NCBI GenBank assembly: GCA_023129265.1
Contig: JAGMCJ010000100.1
Location: forward strand, 1 to 10,109
Direction of reading: 5' to 3'
Length of the DNA stretch: 10,109 nucleotides
From: Thermoplasmata archaeon
GTDB lineage: Archaea > Thermoplasmatota > Thermoplasmata > RBG-16-68-12 > JAGMCJ01
The position numbers and the translations under genes are program-made. Of the stretch, positions 1 through 6,199 are shown piece by piece; position 1 is the first letter of the stretch; every line of letters starts with the position of its first letter. The notes below the pieces were generated by a model that made no database searches, was not told the DNA's origin, and saw only the letters and a list, made by a program, of their open reading frames with translations.

Positions 1-37
1 TTAAATGATTTTAGGATACCACACAGATGGTTGGGAG

Positions 38-142
38 GGCCGGGACCGAGAATTCCAGAACCTCAGCCATTTCTGCAGTTCGTTTGAACTCGGGACAAGG
101 GATCCACAGTCCCTGAGGATAACCAGGCTACCCCACCCCGGC
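38..142 (-). tRNA. trnH: tRNA-His (GTG) with a T-loop intron
   Basis: Read on the minus strand, the exons fold into a complete cloverleaf. The acceptor stem GCCGGGG pairs with TCCCGGC (one G-U, 7:66). T8 and G9 follow, then a D-arm with A14, G15, G18G19 and A21 and a T13-T22 mismatch of a kind I recall from other archaeal tRNAs. The anticodon stem is AGGGA/TCCCT around loop CTGTGGA, with anticodon GTG at 105-107. The variable loop is TGTC and the T-stem is CCGAG/CTCGG. Histidine identity is supported by C73 (base 38) and by an encoded G at -1 (base 143) that can pair with it. CCA is not encoded. The T-loop is split by a 31-nt insert at 52-82; removing it gives a normal loop TTCAAAT and a 74-nt mature body. 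The 5' end lies 40 nt after the stop codon of the giant gene on the same strand. Confidence 0.95.
52..82 (-). other. tRNA intron at position 59/60 (bulge-helix-bulge)
   Basis: On the minus strand the precursor reads T-stem CCGAG, TTCA, bulge AAC, GAAC, a 16-nt loop, GTTC, TGGA, bulge ATT, T-stem CTCGG. TTCA pairs with TGGA (four pairs, one G-U) and GAAC pairs with GTTC, giving a textbook hBHBh' element: two 3-nt bulges separated by a 4-bp helix, with stems on both sides. Cutting after the second base of each bulge, the known rule for archaeal splicing endonuclease, releases 31 nt and leaves loop TTCAAAT. The usual archaeal intron site is 37/38; this one lies in the T-loop between bases 59 and 60. 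Confidence 0.92.
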
Positions 143-167
143 CACTCAGCGTTTCATGGCGCACCTC

Positions 168-176
168 GGATAAAGA
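168..176 (-). promoter_or_regulatory. Candidate TATA box of tRNA-His
   Basis: The minus strand reads TCTTTATCC here, centred about 29 bp before the G-1 base of the tRNA and only partly fitting an archaeal TATA box. It lies between the stop codon of the giant gene and the tRNA, so the tRNA could have its own start or be processed from a longer transcript. No clear T-run terminator is seen between the two genes or downstream of the tRNA at 1-37. Confidence 0.4.
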
Positions 177-182
177 CTTTCC

Positions 183-3100
183 TCAGGCGGGACTTCCAGC
201 TTCTTGCGATTCTCTTAAGGAAATCATGAATGTTTCTTCAGCGACTTGCCACTCAATCGTGTATCCATCTTCACCTTCTATGTTCTCTTTCGTCACGAAA
301 TCGAGGCTCCTCGAATTCGTTTCTTGAGCGATTCTCTCCCTCTGAGCCTCAAGCTCTGTAAGGAGACTCTCGCTCGCGGATATCTTGACGTCAACGCGAT
401 GCTTGTCTTCGAGTTTCATGTCCCTCCTCATTTCCAGAATTCTCTCGACTATCTCGGTCGTGACGGACTGTCCATCCGCTTCGTCGTCCTTGGCTCCTTC
501 TGCCAATCCAGGAGAAGGCAACGAATCGTCTGCTTCTCGTGTTTGGGGGAAACTGACGTAGAGGCTTCCACCACTGAACTTCTGTCTCGCAACGTTGTCA
601 GGCAACAGGATCTCGAATGACACCATGCTGGGCGTAATCTCCACGCTCTGTCCCTCGATTCCCAGGAAGTAAGCGCCTTTATCAAGCCCTCTCTTGACCT
701 TCCACGCCGACTGGGATTTGAGCAGCGTCTCGATCTTCCTGGCCCAGAATCTGTACTTCCCCACGATCATGTCCAAATGGGGGATTGCCTCGATTTCGAG
801 CCCGTCCCATTCATCGCCCACGGGAACCGTCTCCAGTCCCTCCATGTTGGCTTCTCCCCTTATCACTCTCTCGAAGGTTTCCACCGTTTCCTTAATCTCT
901 TGAGTGTCTGGAAGCACGGCAACCAGAACGGGAACTTCCGAGCCCACTCCATTCTCAGATCGAGCCTTCGCGACCGCATTCGTGACCGCGTTGATGAGGG
1001 ACAAATACTCCCTGAGCTTCTCCTCGTCCTCCAGCTCTCCCACTTCGGACTTGAGGATTTCCACACTGAGAGCGGAGAAGGCTTCGTCCCTGGTCGTACT
1101 CGGATGTGTCTCACCCTCCGCTGTTGGTAATGATGCAGCCACCTTGTCCCAGATGTCCTCGTAGCCCGTTTCCTCAATCTCCTTCGATATTTCGGAGATG
1201 AGCTCTTCGGCCTCGTCCCTGGCGAGAGTGGGTTCGGGGTATCTCCCAAGACCGAAGGCCCTGGATATCCCACTGTCTTCGAGGGCACCGAGTTCTGCAC
1301 CTGGCAGTTCACTCATGAAGAGGAGCTTCCTTACGGTCTCTCGGATTCCCTCCAGTCCTTCCATGCTCCCGTTCCAATCGTTGAGGGTGTCACCATAAGT
1401 TTGCTCTATCTCTTTCAGGATCTCGATTATGTAGAGCGATAATAGCCTGGGTTCATCCCCAATGACGACGGCGGCGAGGTGGACCGATTTCCCTCTCTCT
1501 ATGAGAACCTTGCTGTCTCCGAAGTCGAGTTTGGTGAGTCCAGCGCTTCCGTGCCGTGAAAAGGAGTCCTTCACGAAGCTCTGAACCGCCCCGATCATGG
1601 TACTGAATGCCTTTTCGTCGAGATCTTCCCGGTACTTCCTGGATTCGCCCACGACCAGGTCGCCCCGATTGTGTATCAAGAAGACATCCTCAACAAGATA
1701 CGTACCGGACTTCTCGATCTTCAGATTCTCTTGGGCATATGTCTCGTAGTTCTTGTCGTCAAAGGGACGCCTGTAGGAAATGCTGGCATCGATTGGGATG
1801 TCACCCGACTTCTTGGGCTTTATGCCCACATCGAGGTGCTTCTTCTGATTGACATCTATCTCGGATATGGGTTTGAGACCCTTCACTTCGAAATCACCGT
1901 CGAGCCTGACGTCAACGTCCTTCGCTTCCAGGTTTCCCCTATTCTCAACTTCAACACGATACTGGTTCCATGCATCGTCTTGAAATCCTTTCTCGGGCAG
2001 GCGGACAAAGAGCCTGGGCCTCCTGTCCTTGAGGAACTCGTCGATCTTGTTCCTAGCAGAATCCTCGGCTGCCTTAACGATGCGTTCCAATTCGTCTAGA
2101 TTCCCTTCCTCCAGCACAGACCGAGCCTCAGAGGTCAACTGCGTTTCTTCTTCAACACGCAGACCAGCTTCCTTCGCCCTTTCCACCAGAGTGACGATTT
2201 CGGTGAGGCGTTTCTCGGCCTCGGCGAGGAGAAGCTTCTTCTTGATTCCCTCAACAGAGGATTCGAGCCGCTCAAGATAGGCCTCCATCTCGTCGATGTC
2301 GCCTGATTCGAGGACTCTCCTTGCCTCCTCCACGAGGTCATTGACCTCGGTGACGTCGAAGCCGACTTCATGAGCCTTGGATGCGACGGAGGCTAGTGAG
2401 TCAATTCTCTTTCGGACCTCGGCCTTCCAGCGTTTCTTCCTCGACTTCTCTATGACTCCTCCCGCAGAGGCGAGTAGCTTTGAGACCTCATCGAGATCAG
2501 AAGACTGGTAGGACGATTCGGCAGATCTCAGAAGGCGCTGGGCCTCGAAGACGTCGAGACCTTCCTGCTTCGCTGCCTCCACAAGAAGTCTTGCTTCGCG
2601 CAGGTCCTTCTCGGACTCGAGTCTCTGGATCTCCAGGCCGCCCCTGCTTATGAGGTCCTTTATCCTTTCGATTACAGATGTGATTGTCGAAAACTCCCCG
2701 CTGTTTATCGCTTGCGTAGCTATCTCAAACAGCTCCTCTGCTTCATCCATCTTTATTCCGAGCTCGGAGGCCTTTTCCACGATTACCCTGGCGGCTGCAA
2801 GCTCGTCCTCGACCATTGCTATGTGCTGGACTCTCGCCGAATTGGCACTGTCCTCCGCCTCTCGAACGAGGTCCCAGGCCTTCTTCCAGTCTTGCCTGTC
2901 CATGTTTTCCATGGCATCCCGGATTATGGTCTCGGCCTCCGTGATGTTCGCTCCCGCCTTCTTCGCTTCATTTATGGCGCCAATCGTCCGAACAACGGCG
3001 CTCTTCTCAAGTCCGACGAGGTCCGCGCCAGCTGCGTCGGAGACGTACATCAGCCTCCTGATTATCTCATCTATCCCCTCGAGCTCCGTGAGCATACCGC

Positions 3101-5870
3101 TCCAGCCCTCCAGAACATCACCGTACTCCCCTTCGATCTCGCCTATTATCTCGACCATGTGAAGGGGCAGGAAGACGGGTTCATCTCCCGCTACAACGCA
3201 GGCGACGTATACGTGAGGCCCTCTCTCGATGACAATCATGTTGTCGCCGAAGTCGAGTCTTTTGAGCCCCCCTTCACTTCTCTTCCTGAAGGAATCCTTG
3301 ACGAAGTCCTGCACAATGGTAAGCATGCCGGAGAAGATGTCCTCGTCGATGTCCTCGCGGTACTTCCTTGTCTCATGTCCTATCAGCCTCCCGTCGTTAT
3401 GGACAAGGAAAACGTCCTCCACCACATAGGTCCCATATGACTTGATGGAGAGCTGCTTCATCTCGTCGTGGCTGAAGACCTGATTATCAAAGGGCCTCTG
3501 GTAGGAGACTGACAAATCGACCGGAATATCTCCTTCCTTCTTGGGTTTGACTCCCACCTCTATCGTCTTCTTCTCATTAGGATCTATCTTTGGGATAGTC
3601 TCCAGGCCCCTGACTTCGAAATCACCGTCGAGCTTGATGTCGACCTTCTCGGACCTGAGGTTACCCTCGTTGATTATCTCTAGTATCAAGCGATTCCACA
3701 CATCCGCCTGGAATCCCTTCGTGGGCATGTTGACGAAGAGCTTCGGGTACTTGTCTTTGATGAAGTCCTGAATCTTCTTTCCCGCTGACACCTCCGCTCT
3801 CCGAATGAGGTCCTTCGCCTGCACAATCTCTTGCTTCCCCAGATACTCGTCTGCCATGCCAAGGAGGGACTGGGCGTGTTCGATGTCGATACCCAAAGCC
3901 TTGGCTCCCGCAATCATCGTGGCTATTCCCTGGCTCTTGGCTCCGAACCGCTCAATGATCTTCTCCTTCTCAGCCTCCCCCACGACGTCTCGAATCCTTC
4001 TGGAAAGCTCCATGACGGCATCGTAGTTCTCGTCGAAGAGCGCCTCTCTTGCCTGTTTCAAGAGTCCCTTTGCCTCTGAGACCTCGGCCCCGAGTCTCTC
4101 AACGTCGTCGATGGCAAACGATGCGCCTTCCAGTTCGTCCTGAGCCTTGGTCGTGATGTACAGCCTCTTTGCCTTCTTGGCGGACAGGTCAACCTTGGGA
4201 ACGTAGGCCTCGACCTTCTCGAATTCCCCCTTCTCGAAGTCGTCGGACGCCTTGCGGTAGAGGGTCTCGGCTTCCTCCACGCTCAGACCTACCTTCTTCG
4301 AATCGGTGATTATCACTTCCATTCTGAGGAGGCTGCCCTTGGCCAGGTCAACGACTCTCTCCTTCTTTGCCCGGTCAACTAGATTCCGTGCAATCTCAGC
4401 GTACTGGAGTGCTTCGTCGATGTGGCCCTCCTCGAGAGCTCTGAGCCCGTTTCTGACGGTTTCTCCTGCGCTTCCGATGTTGAGGTTCTCCTTCCTGGCT
4501 TCTTCTGCCTCCTTCTTCGCCTTTTCCAGGAGGTCTTTTGCAGCAATCGTGAGCGACTCCTTCAGACCGAGTGCCATCTCTTCGATTTCGGAGAGTATGT
4601 TCTCGGACTTGGCGATGTCTCTCTCCTGGAAGGCCTGCCTTGCTGCCTCGAACAAATCCTCGACATAGGAGATGTCGACTCCGACCTTTCGAATCTCGTC
4701 AACGATCTCCCTGATGTCCCTCAGCTTCTTGGACACACCAAGCATTTGAATGGGAATGTCCTCATCCGTGGCCCCGAGTTTCCTCTTCTCCTTCGTGAGC
4801 CATGTTCTCAGCTGAGACACATATCTGCGAGCGCGCGCATTGTCGCCCTTCTCCAGAGCTTCGCGTGCTTTCGCGGCTATGCCTTCGGCTCGCGTGATGT
4901 CAACCTCGATCGACTTGATGTACTCTATCTCCTGGCACATCGATTCAAGGGATCCCTCCATTTCCTTCCGGCGCATTGCCTGATTCGCCTGTTTCCGAGC
5001 CTCTTTCGTCAGAGCCTTCACGTCATCGAATTCCCGCTTCTGCAGAGCTCTTTTGGCCTGGCGGATAGTCTCCTCGACTTCGCCTGCGTCTGCCCCTGTA
5101 GCTCTCGCTGAGTGCAGGGATTTCTCCGCGTTCTCGACAAGGCCGGAGGCTCTCTTGAACCGCTTGACCTCGTTGACCTCGGTGCGGGCCAGCTTCAGAT
5201 ATTCCTGGACTTCCCCATAGACCGTCCTTTCAAGAGCTTCTTCTGCGCTCCTGAAGTACTCCTTGGCGACATCGACATCCGCCCCGATTTCGTAGGCATA
5301 GTCGAGCTTCGGCTTGAAGTTCAGAATCATCTGGCGGGCCCTTCTCTTCCTCTTTGCCTCTGTGGCTTCCTTCCTCGCCTTTCTGACGAACTCGACAACA
5401 TCGCCGTAGATGCCGTTGTCGAGAGCCGTCTCCGCCTTCTTGACGAGGTCATAGGCTGCGTTGACGTCTGCACCGAGCTCCCGAGCCTTATCGACGATGA
5501 GCCTGGCATTGAGGATCGTGAGTTCCTTCTTCCTTCTCTCATTGGCCTCTTTCGATTTCCGAAGAAGGATCTTTGCCTTGCTCTCCGCCTCCTCGAAGTT
5601 CCCTTCTGACATTATCCTTCTCACGTGGTCCAGTGCCACGTGGATACTGGCAACCTCCGCACCACTCTTCCTGGCGGCCCTCAACGCTTTTTCCACGCTG
5701 GAGATGAGCAGTAGGGCGCGCTTTTTCGCCACACCAGGTCCACTTTTCCTTCGAGGAGTCCCCTTCTCCCATGTCTCAGCGATGGAATGACCGCAATAGT
5801 TGCAGAATCTGCTATCCGCTTCCAGCTTCGCCTCGCAGTGGGGACAGACTATTCTGTTCTCATCTCCCAT
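183..5870 (-). CDS. Giant zinc-ribbon / helical-repeat protein with IleRS-type C-terminal domain
   Basis: An intact 1895-residue protein with no recognised full-length family. Order of parts: zinc ribbon with C9, C12, C23, C26; charged alpha-helical repeats about 51-700; beta-sandwich plus roadblock/longin-like module about 708-945; more helical repeats about 955-1280; second copy of the module about 1284-1521; C-terminal segment about 1594-1893 resembling the C-terminal region of archaeal isoleucyl-tRNA synthetase. No signal peptide or membrane segment is evident, so it is probably cytosolic. There is no HIGH or KMSKS motif, so it is not a synthetase. The start is the ATG directly before the zinc ribbon; a TATA box lies 45 bp upstream, predicting a very short leader, and no strong Shine-Dalgarno is seen. 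It is divergent from the ribosomal operon and followed by tRNA-His. A scaffold or sensor that contacts RNA or translation factors is an inference from the domains; the function is unknown. Confidence 0.93.
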   Translation of the reverse strand: MGDENRIVCPHCEAKLEADSRFCNYCGHSIAETWEKGTPRRKSGPGVAKKRALLLISSVEKALRAARKSGAEVASIHVALDHVRRIMSEGNFEEAESKAKILLRKSKEANERRKKELTILNARLIVDKARELGADVNAAYDLVKKAETALDNGIYGDVVEFVRKARKEATEAKRKRRARQMILNFKPKLDYAYEIGADVDVAKEYFRSAEEALERTVYGEVQEYLKLARTEVNEVKRFKRASGLVENAEKSLHSARATGADAGEVEETIRQAKRALQKREFDDVKALTKEARKQANQAMRRKEMEGSLESMCQEIEYIKSIEVDITRAEGIAAKAREALEKGDNARARRYVSQLRTWLTKEKRKLGATDEDIPIQMLGVSKKLRDIREIVDEIRKVGVDISYVEDLFEAARQAFQERDIAKSENILSEIEEMALGLKESLTIAAKDLLEKAKKEAEEARKENLNIGSAGETVRNGLRALEEGHIDEALQYAEIARNLVDRAKKERVVDLAKGSLLRMEVIITDSKKVGLSVEEAETLYRKASDDFEKGEFEKVEAYVPKVDLSAKKAKRLYITTKAQDELEGASFAIDDVERLGAEVSEAKGLLKQAREALFDENYDAVMELSRRIRDVVGEAEKEKIIERFGAKSQGIATMIAGAKALGIDIEHAQSLLGMADEYLGKQEIVQAKDLIRRAEVSAGKKIQDFIKDKYPKLFVNMPTKGFQADVWNRLILEIINEGNLRSEKVDIKLDGDFEVRGLETIPKIDPNEKKTIEVGVKPKKEGDIPVDLSVSYQRPFDNQVFSHDEMKQLSIKSYGTYVVEDVFLVHNDGRLIGHETRKYREDIDEDIFSGMLTIVQDFVKDSFRKRSEGGLKRLDFGDNMIVIERGPHVYVACVVAGDEPVFLPLHMVEIIGEIEGEYGDVLEGWSGMLTELEGIDEIIRRLMYVSDAAGADLVGLEKSAVVRTIGAINEAKKAGANITEAETIIRDAMENMDRQDWKKAWDLVREAEDSANSARVQHIAMVEDELAAARVIVEKASELGIKMDEAEELFEIATQAINSGEFSTITSVIERIKDLISRGGLEIQRLESEKDLREARLLVEAAKQEGLDVFEAQRLLRSAESSYQSSDLDEVSKLLASAGGVIEKSRKKRWKAEVRKRIDSLASVASKAHEVGFDVTEVNDLVEEARRVLESGDIDEMEAYLERLESSVEGIKKKLLLAEAEKRLTEIVTLVERAKEAGLRVEEETQLTSEARSVLEEGNLDELERIVKAAEDSARNKIDEFLKDRRPRLFVRLPEKGFQDDAWNQYRVEVENRGNLEAKDVDVRLDGDFEVKGLKPISEIDVNQKKHLDVGIKPKKSGDIPIDASISYRRPFDDKNYETYAQENLKIEKSGTYLVEDVFLIHNRGDLVVGESRKYREDLDEKAFSTMIGAVQSFVKDSFSRHGSAGLTKLDFGDSKVLIERGKSVHLAAVVIGDEPRLLSLYIIEILKEIEQTYGDTLNDWNGSMEGLEGIRETVRKLLFMSELPGAELGALEDSGISRAFGLGRYPEPTLARDEAEELISEISKEIEETGYEDIWDKVAASLPTAEGETHPSTTRDEAFSALSVEILKSEVGELEDEEKLREYLSLINAVTNAVAKARSENGVGSEVPVLVAVLPDTQEIKETVETFERVIRGEANMEGLETVPVGDEWDGLEIEAIPHLDMIVGKYRFWARKIETLLKSQSAWKVKRGLDKGAYFLGIEGQSVEITPSMVSFEILLPDNVARQKFSGGSLYVSFPQTREADDSLPSPGLAEGAKDDEADGQSVTTEIVERILEMRRDMKLEDKHRVDVKISASESLLTELEAQRERIAQETNSRSLDFVTKENIEGEDGYTIEWQVAEETFMISLRESQEAGSPA
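192..1091 (-). other. IleRS C-terminal-like domain of the giant protein
   Basis: Residues 1594-1893 follow the layout of the region after the catalytic core in archaeal/eukaryotic-type isoleucyl-tRNA synthetase: a helix LINAVTNAVAKAR where the synthetase has its EIV-LGR-AR helix, the strand PVLVAVLPD, a segment ending HLDMIVGKYRFWARKI (compare PNF-VLGPKFGK), VEITPSMVSFEI (compare VELTPEDVEV), SLYVSFPQT (compare VALDT), then TTEIVERILEMRRDMKLEDKHRV (compare A-E-VRRIQEMRK-A-L-V-DRI) and ERIAQETNSRSL (compare YIAEETLA). The likeness was recognised from memory of the family, not by a search. In the synthetase this region helps bind tRNA; here it stands without a catalytic domain. An acidic insert is present near residues 1778-1800. 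Confidence 0.75.
1308..2021 (-). repeat. Module B: beta-sandwich plus roadblock/longin-like domain, second copy
   Basis: Residues 1284-1521 align with module A without net gaps at a constant offset of 576. Over the 86 residues from GTY to GDEP a hand count gives 52 identities. Matching landmarks are KGFQ-D-WN, LDGDFEV, KPKK-GDIP, GTY-VEDVFL-HN, RKYRED-DE, FVKDSF, LDFGD and IERG. A 21-bp stretch coding for part of LDGDFEV is identical at the DNA level (1885-1905 and 3613-3633). Confidence 0.85.
2031..3008 (-). repeat. Helical repeat array 2: five units of about 65-66 residues
   Basis: Residues 955-1280 hold five more copies of the same helical unit as in array 1, beginning near residues 971, 1036, 1102, 1168 and 1234, with spacings 65, 66, 66 and 66. 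Signature segments include GANITEAE, GIKMDEAE, GLDVFEAQ, GFDVTEVN and GLRVEEET. The array leads directly into module B through a helix ending KIDEFLKDRRPRLFV, as array 1 leads into module A through KIQDFIKDKYPKLFV. Confidence 0.85.
3036..3749 (-). repeat. Module A: beta-sandwich plus roadblock/longin-like domain, first copy
   Basis: Residues about 708-812 look like a beta-sandwich of the CARDB/NEW3 kind (alternating strands, ENEGN-like turn INEGN, LDGDFEV, KPKKEGDIPV). Residues about 813-945 alternate strand and helix (VEDVFLVHNDGRLI, then helix with FVKDSF, then LDFGD, IERG and VYVACVV), as in roadblock/longin-type sensor domains. The fold assignments are by eye. The same block recurs 576 residues later. 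Confidence 0.7.
3771..5720 (-). repeat. Helical repeat array 1: ten units of about 63-66 residues
   Basis: Residues 51-700 contain ten copies of a helical unit with the core pattern G-[AVI]-[DEN]-[VI]-x2-[AV]-x7-A-x3-L, then a short turn often carrying G, and another helix ending near A. Units begin near residues 68, 131, 194, 257, 320, 395, 460, 526, 592 and 658. The spacing is 63 four times, then 75, 65, 66, 66, 66. The units are diverged in sequence and rich in E, K, A and R, which suggests coiled-coil or stacked helical hairpins. No TPR consensus could be matched with confidence. Confidence 0.85.
5787..5846 (-). other. N-terminal zinc ribbon of the giant protein
   Basis: Residues 9-28 carry CPHC and CNYCG, a CxxC-x10-CxxC zinc knuckle pair typical of the short zinc ribbons that cap many archaeal proteins. 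It should bind one zinc ion and usually mediates protein or nucleic-acid contacts. A basic linker (RRKSGPGVAKKR) follows before the helices begin. Confidence 0.9.
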
Positions 5871-5912
5871 CGAATCGCACAGCCCCTTACCTCAATAAGT
5901 TGTTGGAGGCCG

Positions 5913-5922
5913 TGTATAAAGG
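5913..5922 (-). promoter_or_regulatory. TATA box of the giant gene
   Basis: The minus strand reads CCTTTATACA, with TTTATA at 5915-5920. Transcription would start about 25 bp further, near 5891-5895, leaving a leader of only about 20-25 nt before the ATG at 5870. This short leader fits the lack of a clear Shine-Dalgarno motif. Confidence 0.6.
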
Positions 5923-5948
5923 TGACTGCCTTGTTATCAGATTTGATA

Positions 5949-5971
5949 CTCCCAGGCGTTCCGAACGGGAG
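5949..5971. promoter_or_regulatory. Palindrome upstream of the giant gene promoter
   Basis: CGTTC-C-GAACG at 5957-5967 is a perfect hyphenated palindrome, and CTCCC at 5949-5953 is complementary to GGGAG at 5967-5971. ACGGGAG is repeated directly at 5965-5971 and 5980-5986. The element sits about 30 bp upstream of the giant gene's TATA box, where a regulator could bind. Chance is not excluded for motifs this short. Confidence 0.3.
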
Positions 5972-6035
5972 CTCTTTTGACGGGAGAAAAGGATTGTAGG
6001 AATGCATCCCTTGAGGTCGATGATGATTAGTGACG

Positions 6036-6055
6036 TTAACCTTGAACAAGGTTAA
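6036..6055. promoter_or_regulatory. Candidate operator 1 (TTAACC-N8-GGTTAA)
   Basis: A 20-bp inverted repeat that is perfect apart from its central AA: TTAACCTTG-AA-CAAGGTTAA. Flanking G6035 and C6056 extend the match, and GACG/CGTC outside add a bulged continuation. It lies about 115 bp upstream of the giant gene's TATA box and 111 bp upstream of the uL3 TATA box. It has no T-run, so a protein-binding site for a dimer is more likely than a terminator. Confidence 0.6.
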
Positions 6056-6098
6056 CCGTCAGAAGAGTCGTCGGGTCCTGTCGAATGCACTGTCAGGA

Positions 6099-6118
6099 TT
6101 AACCACAAACATGGCTAA
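6099..6118. promoter_or_regulatory. Candidate operator 2 (TTAACC-N8-GGCTAA)
   Basis: The same half-sites as operator 1 with the same 8-bp gap: TTAACC at 6099-6104 and GGCTAA at 6113-6118, with one mismatch. Its centre is 63 bp from that of operator 1, close to six turns of B-DNA, and it ends 48 bp before the uL3 TATA box. The shared layout suggests one dimeric regulator binding both sites on the same face of the helix. Confidence 0.55.
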
Positions 6119-6164
6119 CCCAAGTCTACCAGCTTGCGAAGAACGACTGGCCGCAGTGCATAAG

Positions 6165-6175
6165 TGTTATATAGG
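6165..6175 (+). promoter_or_regulatory. TATA box of the ribosomal-protein operon
   Basis: TTATATAG at 6167-6174 is a strong archaeal TATA box. A start about 25 bp beyond its centre would fall near 6195-6200. That leaves a leader of about 125 nt before the uL3 ATG and places the in-frame GTG at 6187 outside the transcript. Confidence 0.75.
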
Positions 6176-6199
6176 CCCGCTATCATGTGAGTGACGCGC

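Noticed and set aside
1..37. Possible gene or terminator at the left edge
   Set aside because: Only 37 bases remain beyond the tRNA; no coding signal or clear T-run is visible.
38..142. tRNA-His as a pseudogene because of the disrupted T-loop
   Set aside because: The insert has a complete bulge-helix-bulge and its removal restores every expected stem and loop, so it is an intron.
183..1700. A separate, broken isoleucyl-tRNA synthetase gene
   Set aside because: The IleRS-like part is in one uninterrupted frame with the rest of the giant protein, with no start signal of its own recognised and no catalytic motifs, so a fused domain is the better reading.
2712..3440. Plus-strand open frame of 242 codons opposite the giant gene (also others at 4422-5111 and 5112-5609)
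   Set aside because: These lie entirely antisense to a clearly coding repeat protein, show no recognisable family, and are explained by the low stop frequency opposite E/K/A/R-rich codons.
5849..6049. Small minus-strand frame of 66 codons across the start of the giant gene
   Set aside because: It overlaps the giant gene start and its promoter, has no domain, and its start lies within operator 1.
6036..6055. The TTAACCTTG-AA-CAAGGTTAA repeat as a terminator
   Set aside because: No T-run follows on either strand, the 2-nt centre is too small for a stable hairpin loop without fraying, and a second copy of the motif with the same gap fits a protein-binding site better.
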